Assembly (NCBI GenBank): GCA_036872755.1
Contig: JAVHNS010000003.1
Coordinates: 3,472,001 to 3,536,000, forward strand
DNA: 64,000 nt
From: Orbilia blumenaviensis
Lineage: Eukaryota; Ascomycota; Orbiliomycetes; Orbiliales; Orbiliaceae
Direction: 5' to 3'
How positions within the stretch are numbered: the stretch's first letter is position 1; every line of letters begins with the position of its first letter. Both the position numbers and the translations under genes were made by a program. This document shows positions 45,801-54,800 of this stretch, one piece after another. The notes beneath the pieces were generated by a model. It had not been told where the DNA came from and did not search any database. It saw only the letters and a program-made list of their open reading frames with translations.

Positions 45801-48800
45801 GCCGCAGACAATTACAACAGCTGGAACTGATGGATCCCCTACTACTTTAGTCTTAATGCCAACGTCACCAGCCAGTCAAGATACCACGACCAAGTCGGTA
45901 GTAGTCGTAACGAACATAGTCACAACGACAAGTGCTAATGGGGTTGAAGGGGTCACCACCGTAGTCTCAACTTCAACTATTTCTTCTTCCCAATCAACTG
46001 CATCGGATTCGGGTGGAACCACGGCTGGCCAAGGTACAGAGGCCACAGCCTCAACTTCTTCAGTGTCTTCGACTACTAAGAAAAATACCAAGACGAAAAC
46101 AAAGACAAAATCGCGGACAGCATCAAACGATGTAGATGATCCGGGCCAAAATACTAAACTAAACACGAAGACGAAAAGTAAATCCACAACGAAGACTAAG
46201 TCAACGAAGACTAAAACTCCAAAGACGACACTGACAGATACAGACGAGTCTGAATCGGCGTCTAAGACAAAGACAAAGACTAAAACCAAGACTCCGAAGG
46301 CTACATCCGACGGGGCTGCACAGTCAGATGTCACTTCAAAGACTAAGGCCAAAACTAAAACTCCGAAGACGTCTGCAGGTGATGATGACCTGGAAACTGC
46401 GACGAAAACTAGAACGAAGTCAAGCAAGACTAAATCCGCGAAGACTACAGCTGGGACTGCCGTCGACGGAACATCGTCAACTAAGGTCAAAAGTAGTAAA
46501 ACAAAGTCAACAAAGTCTTCCGCAGGATCTCCTATTATTGGCGCTCCTACCGACGAGTCTAGCACAGATGAAACCACATCGACGAAAGTTAAATCGACTA
46601 AAACCAAAACAACGAAGACTAAAGCAACCAATACTTCGGAAACTTCGATCGCAATTGACACTGAGACAACGATGGACGAATCGGTCTCTAGTAAAACTAA
46701 ATCCACGAAGACTAAAACCACAAAAATGACCGCGGATGCATCCACCCAAAATTCTTCTATGGAGGATGTGCCAACAAACGTAGTATCTACAAAGACAAAG
46801 ACATCTAAGACCAAGTCTACAAAGACAACTGATTCTGTGGTTACCAGTCCATTGGAAACATCTATCGAGGCGTCTATTACGACCACGGTAACCACAACAG
46901 CCTCTAATGGAGTAGAAGGGGTAACCACAATCACGCTGGCGCCGACTTCTCAAATACCCAGTTTGACCGACTCGGAAACTACTAATACTAGCCAAGGAGA
47001 CGAGTCCACGTCCGAAAGTGGCTCTGAAGATGGCGATGAACTAACAACTTCGGCTTCTGATTCCAGTACTATTAGTGATGTCCAGTCAACTACGGACGAA
47101 CCAGCCTCTACCGAGTGGTCGTCGAGGCCACCTGTCATTAGTATTCCAGATGTCACGTCTACAGAGGCATCAAGCCGCATTTCAACGGCATATACAACTG
47201 GGGACGGCAGCATGACCAGCTCCGTGGATATTACCCAAACGGATATTTCCTCGAGTGAACCTCTTATTTTTACGACTACCTTGCTTTCGACGGGCGATGA
47301 CGGCCAAACTACTATAGCGGAAGTTACGGTTACAAAAGAGTCAGCGTCCTCTCTCGACTATACTACTAGGGAAGACGACCAAACGACACCGGTTCAAAGC
47401 TCCGTTTTAGATTTCACGACTGGAGAAGACGGGATCACAACTCCTGTCGGAATTGAGACTTCGATCCCGGTTACCACAACCAGCCAGGATGGGTCTACAG
47501 GCTTTGATAGTAGCCAAAGCCATGTTGTTACAACTGGAGAAGACGGCTTAACTACGCCGGTTCGGTCATCCTTCACTTCTGAAGATGGCGAGGCATCTAC
47601 TTCTGTAGAAGCGACATCCTTTGAGACTGGAAGTCCCGTTATCGGTATCCCGAGTATCACCAGTTCCAGCGAGGTTGTATATACCAGCATATCTACGGGA
47701 GATGATGGAAACGAGACGCCTGTTGAGATGACAACCACATCAGAGGCTACCTTTACAACAGGGGAAGATGGTTTCCCAACCCCAATTCAGTCAGGGGAGA
47801 ATTCTTCTGATGAGTCTCCAGCCCAATCAACTGTAGAACCAAGCTCGCCTTTGACGGAAATTGTGGATATACCATCCGAGGTTGCGACAACGGGCAGCTC
47901 TACAGACCCGGATAGTACCTCCGAACCTCTTAGTGAAGGAGCTTCCTCTCCAGTCGAGTCTACTACTGGTATTATCGATCCCAACTCCTCTATCATCAAT
48001 CTGCCAGAAACATCGGCGTCCGAAAGTATCTTCACAACTTTTACGACTGGCGAAGACGGAAATACAACACCTATCGAGATCACAAGTACCGTTGAACAAG
48101 GATCAGATGTTCCGAAAGCCTCCTCTGCTGGAAATGCGGAATCAAAGACTTCAGCTGAGGACACAACCACGGAATATATGACTGGCGACGACGGCTCCCA
48201 AACCCCTGTTGAAGTAACAACGGTTTCAGAATCAACCTTGACATATCAGACTGGTACTGATGGATCTGTTACAATTGAGCCAATATCGACTGGCCAGACT
48301 GCAATTGTCAGTTATACTACAGGAGAGGACGGTGAACGGACATCGGTTGAGATTGCCTCATCACCTACTTCCAGCGTCCTTTATACTACTGGCGAGGATG
48401 GACAAACGACCTTAGTCGAGATTACTTCGTCGTCTTTGTCCAATGTTATTTATACTACCGGCGAAAATGGGCAATCAACACCAGTAGAATTGTCATCATC
48501 AGTAGAAGCAAGTTTTATTACCACAACAGATGAAAATGGTTTAGAGACGACGATTGGAGTTACAAGCCAGGAAACTTTAGTTTTGACAACTGGTACAGAC
48601 GGCGAAACTACTCTGGTTGTTGATACTTCGACGCAACAGCCCTCTGTTAGTACAGTGACCAGGGAGGATGGATCTGAAACAACAATATCAGTACCGCTTT
48701 CCCAAGAACCATCTTCTGTTGTGACTACCGGAGATGATGGCCTTGAGACACCGGTTCAAACTTCAACATCAGATTCAACAGCACACACCACAGGTGACGA

Positions 48801-51800
48801 CGGACAGGCTACACCTATTGAAACATCCTCTGAAGAGCCCAGTTTTATCACTACAACCAATTCAGAAGGATCCGAGACAACTGTTGAAGTTACATCAATC
48901 ATCTCTGACGTTGATGGGGAGACTAAAGCTATTGAACAGACCTCAAGCCTTGAGCCTACTTTAGTTACCACTACAAATGAAGATGGTTCCCAAACAACAG
49001 TTATGATCACTCCTTCCGAAACACCTACCGACTTCACGACAAGTGAAGATGGAGAAACCACGCCAGTGACTGATCAAACAACATCACTTGGCACAGGATC
49101 TCCTGTCGTAGAGATTCCTGATACTAATTCGTCTTCTGAAGTATACACCACGATTACAACAGGCCCAGATGGTGGGACGACCCCGATCGAGGTTACCTCT
49201 ACACCAGGTACCTCAAGTTTCACGACGGGCCCAGATGGCAATACCACTCCAGTTGAAGCCAGTAACTCAGAGTCACCAGTGTTTACAACTGGCGATGATG
49301 GTATTGAGACGTCTGTTGAAATTTCATCAAGTGAGACTTCGACCTTGAGTGAAACCTTTCAGTCCACCGGAAGCCCTATTATAGGTTTCCCGGATATCAC
49401 TTCTTCGGAAGCAGCTTTTACAACAGGTCTAGATGGGTCCACAACTCCAGTAGACGTTATAGGGACAACATCGCCAGAGTCAGAGGCAACGTCACCGGCC
49501 CAGACTGGTGAAGGTGGCAACACAAAGTCAATAGAAGTTACCCAAACTTCAGGAAAATCTTCGACAGAAGACTCTTTAAGCTACACAACTGGAGACGATG
49601 GTTTCACAACGCCTGTCGATATTACTAAGGTCCCAGAGATTACTTCTACTGAGCCTACATCCTCTGATTTTGTGTCTACCACGTTTACAACCGGCGATGA
49701 TGGCAACACCACCCCGGTTGAAGTGACACCTATCCAGGGGGAAACATCGTCTTCGGATGAACAAACCAGCTATATCACTAGCGAAGATGGATTTACAACC
49801 CCTATTGAGGCAACAAAGGTCCTCGAAACAACATCATCTGTTTTGGTGTCTACTTCGTATACAACAGGAGATGATGGAGATACCACTCCAGTTGAAACTA
49901 CAAGTCAAGCAGGTATGCCTTCAAATACACAGGGCGATGTACCTTCGACTACGAAAGATGATGCTATTACAACTGTACTGGACGGCAGTGCTACGTCTAC
50001 CGATGTCACTGGCTCAGAAACGGTTCCATCCGCAGAAGTCTATACCACTTATACGACCGGGGATGACGGATTTACTACCCCAGTTCAGTATACGAAGCTT
50101 CTTAGTGTCACCTTCACTACTGGACCAGATGGTTCAACGTATCCAATCAAAGAGACCGCAACCCCTGAGACTACTTCTCTGTCTGATACTTCTACCAGTT
50201 TTACGACTGGCGAAGATGGTAGTAGTACCCCAGCTGAAATAACATCATTGCCCGAATCTACGGCATCGTATACAACCGGAAATGGCAGAGCGACAACACC
50301 AGTGACGGAAGGGGAAAACCTGGAGACTTCTATGACTACTGGAGAGGAAGAACCACCTGCTCCCATAGAAACTTCCGAGCTAGCCGAAACGACGAAAGAA
50401 GAGGTAGGCGGAAGGCCTGGTCTAGAAGTTCCATCATCAACTTCGTTTGAAGGTGATTCGACTTCCTTCGCCACAGGCCCGGATGGCGAGTCTACATCTG
50501 TAGAATCTAGCCTCCAGTCGGAAGAAAAATCCGTAGCTACCACAGATTATATTACAGGTGACGATGGCATTCCAACTCCAGTAGAGACATCTTCTAGCGT
50601 AGAGTATACCACTGGGAATGATGGAATTCCAACGGCAATTGTAACGCCATCAACTGAGCTCGTTTACACAGGAGACAATGGTGAACCTACACCTATTGAA
50701 ACAACTCCCTCACGAACAGAGCAGGAAGTTGATGTCGGTACTTCAATAAGCGAAGCTGATTCTAGTACCCCTACTGGGCGAGGTGATACTTCTGCTGATC
50801 AGGCTTCAATTACTGAAGTATCTTTTACAACGGGAGAAGACGGAATTACTACACCAGTTCCACAAACAAATATAGGTTCTCCATCAGTGACAACGGATGA
50901 AAATGGTGTTCCTAGTACGACTGGACGTTCAAGTTCTACTTCAGATATTAACGTTACAACAGGGGACAGCGGTCTTACGACTGCTGTCAGTACTTCTTCG
51001 GAGGCCACAGAGCCTGCTATAACAACTGGAGAAGATGGATTCACGACGCCGGCTCCTCAAACGAATATTTTCTCACCATCTGTTACCGTAGGCGAGGATG
51101 GGTCCACGACTCCGGTTCTATCCTCTACTTCTAACATGAGCTTTATCACTGGCGAGGATGGTATGAGTACCCCTATAGAGGCTTCTACATCCACATCTGA
51201 GCCATATCCCGAAGACGGCGGCTCTACAACATCAGATGATAGTGAAACATCAACAGCACCGTCGCCCTCTATAATAACCGGAGATAATGGATTACCAACT
51301 CCTATTGAGGATACATTTTCCTCTACCCCTACCTCGGGGCCATTGGTTACCACCGGAGAGGATGGAATTACGTTGCCTGTTGAAACCTCTGCCGCGACAC
51401 CTACAACTTCTGATGATGAGTTTATCTCATCTGGAGACGAAGGAACCACTTCGCTCATCAGTTCAACGGCTTGGACTACAAGGGACGATGGTATTAGCAA
51501 ACCAATTGAAACCCTCGTCGGAACGAGCGAAAACCCGACTACCGATGCTGCACAGTCTGCTTCATCTTCTGCTGACGTTAGCTATACCACCGGCGAGGAT
51601 GGCCTGACAACCCCGGTTGATTACACTAACATCCAACTAACCAGTTATACTACCGGTGAAAATGGGTTAACGACGCCTGTTAGTGAGAGCTCTACAGAAT
51701 CAGATACAGAGTATTTTACCACTAGCAACGATGATTCAACTATCCCTCTAGAAAGTATTATAACGTCCGAAGCAAGCTCTACAACTGGCGATGATAATTT

Positions 51801-54800
51801 TCCCACTCCAGTGGAGACGATAGCCTCTCCAACAAGTTACAGCAGAGGAGAAGATGGATCTACCACACCTGTTCCTCAGGAAGAGATTCTATCTACCACT
51901 TCAGATGCGACTCAGCCACTTGTTACCACAGGTGAAGATGGCTTCACGACTCCTGTTGGCTTTTCAAGCGACGTTTCAGTAACTACTACCCCCGGTGATA
52001 CACCTAGCGAATCGGGGGGTACCACAGGTCTCACTGACTCTGGAAAATCATCGTATATCACTGGAACGGATGGGCTTCCTACGCCCACTGAAACTGGCGC
52101 CTATACTACTGGTCCAGATGAGTCTACAACATCAGTTGGGCCAATATCGGAAATTCTGACCAGTTATACAGCCGGCGAGGATGAAGTGTCTACCCCGGTC
52201 GAACCGACTACAGCTATCACTAGTAGGGATAAAACACAAACATATTTGACCTCTATCTCAACTTCTGATGAATCAACTACAACTGCTTCGGACTTATCTG
52301 AAACATTAGAGCCTAGTTTTATCACCGGCGACGACGGCCTTACTACTCTTGTGGAACCTACATCTACAGACGATCTCGGCAGCCCTATCACTAAGGTTCC
52401 TGATGCCACTTCCTCTGAAGATGGCTCTAGCAGTGTTGATTCTCAGACATCGGAATCTGAAAATGGCGCTACGACATCTATGGAACCTATTACAACTACC
52501 AGAGATGATGGCAGTGTTGTTACTGAGACGCCTACTCCACCAGATAGTGTTTCTATTTCTTCATCTGAAGCATTCGTAACTACTTTGGATGATGGCACAG
52601 TGGCAACATCCACAGCTGAAGGTCCAAATAGTGAGACCACAGCCACTGGTGAACAAACCACTATGAGTTTTACAGGCGAGAACGAGAACACAGACGGTTC
52701 CACCTTATCCACCAACTCTCAGCAATCTGTTGATACTGGAAGCCCTGTAATTGGAATACCGGATATCACTACAAAATCGAGCTCAGAGGGCCAAGAAGAA
52801 ATTACATCATCAGATCAGACTACATCCGAGCCTATTCAGACCTCCGCGCCTTCAGGTGTAGAATCGCAAGAGTCCGATATCACGTCAACTGAAACGAATT
52901 CCAGTGATTCCTACGCTACCATTCCTACAAGCGATGAAACCATCGGCGAACCTAGTTCTTCTGGTGAAGCTAGCTCTTTTGAACCGACAGTCAGCTCAAG
53001 TGATATACCAGCGCTTGAAACTAGCTCTCCAGAAGAAGGTACCCCAACACCAACTGATCATACGCCCGGGGAGCCATCTCTTGAGACCCAAACAAGTGCT
53101 ATAGAAACATCAGCGGATACTTCTAGCTCCCAAACAACAGAATCCGGAACAGATATCTCGACGGTATCGCCGCCAGTAGGCATGGTTACCACAACTAGCT
53201 CTCAAGCAGGATCTGAGGCGGACGCAAGCTCATCAGATGCAGTGATATCTGGCGAAGACGACATGACATCTGGTGCAACTGCATCCGAGACACCCTCGGA
53301 GGCTGATTCAACAGAATCTCGTGAGACTAAAGCGGTATCTCCAACGAGTGCTATATCTACATCCGAATTTGATGTATCTTCAAGCTCAGATGCCCCTGTT
53401 GATTCTGTAACCGTTTCTTCGTCTACCGAAAATGTCGAATTTGTGACCTCCAGCGATATGAAACCAGTGGTTACACTAACTTCTGTTACTGATTCTACTA
53501 CGGGCTCCTCTCTCGCGGATGCCTCAACAAACCCAGATGATTCCCAGTCAACTTCAAGTTCTGAGCTATCGACTAATGTCACGACTACGGAATCCAGTTT
53601 TGCGGTTACATCTATCGAGACTTCATCTGCTGAAACGTCGAAACCTGAAATTCCCACGGAGTTTGTTCCTACTTCGACATCAGAGAACACCGTTCAAACT
53701 TCAACGGGGGAAACAACTGACGGTAGGACCACTTATGAAGAAAGCGCTGGCACGGAGACCACCACCAGCTCCCAGTTTTCTAGCCCAAGTCCGCAGGAAA
53801 ATATCCCAAGTACAACATCCGGTGTCTCGAGTGGTGAACAGACTAGCCCTAGTGGCGAAATCATAAGCTCCGTCGAGACTTCTGAGTCAGGTAGAGAAAC
53901 CACAGCATCTGAAACTCAAACCTCGGATAACTCGATCACGCCTGAGAGCCCAATTGTAACATCAACTTCTGAACCGACCTCAGAAATTTCCAGTAGCGAG
54001 GAAACGGCTGGTGTATCCCTTAGTGACGGACATATGGTATCCGCATCTGATTTTGAGACTTCGCTATCGACTTCGGACGCAGATAGCCCCACCTCAACCA
54101 CAACTGAAGGAGAGGCAGACTCACCAACGGGATCCTCTACGATGGATTATTCCTCAATTCCCGCCGATTCAAAGCTTACCTCATCGGTCGTAACTGGGAC
54201 TACAATCGTTGAGTCTCCTGGCGGCGTATCATCATTACCGGAAACTGCGGCCTCTACTAAGTCCGAAGACGCTACTTCTGAGGAGTCCTCAGTCAGTTCA
54301 ACTTTAGACACCTCGGTCATAACTAGTAGTCCAGTAATTGGGTCGCCAGAGGTTACTTTAACCAGTAGTGAAATCCTTAATAGTGATACTACAACTTCTA
54401 CCGAGATCGGTTCTGAATCTGGAACAACCTCTGACCTACTTACAGATACCAGTAGGGGGCTATCAACAGATTCCTCCGCCATTGGCGGCACTAGTACCGC
54501 GGCTGGCAGCTCTAATGCCGAAATACCATCATCTGAAGTCAGCTCAAGCGTTGATTCAACCATCACTGATGAAGCAACGGCCTCGTATACCACAGGCGAT
54601 CCAAATATTAATCTCCCCGAAACCACGTCAACAAGCGGGAATACGGGCCTGACATCTGAGCTTACCACTACCGATGCACAGTCTAGTAGCGACAAGGACA
54701 CAACATCTCTATCTACTACGGACAGCGATCTCTCGGAATCATCCACTTCTGAAAGTACACGCACGGATGCAATGGTAACTGAGCCGCCGAGAAGCTCGTT

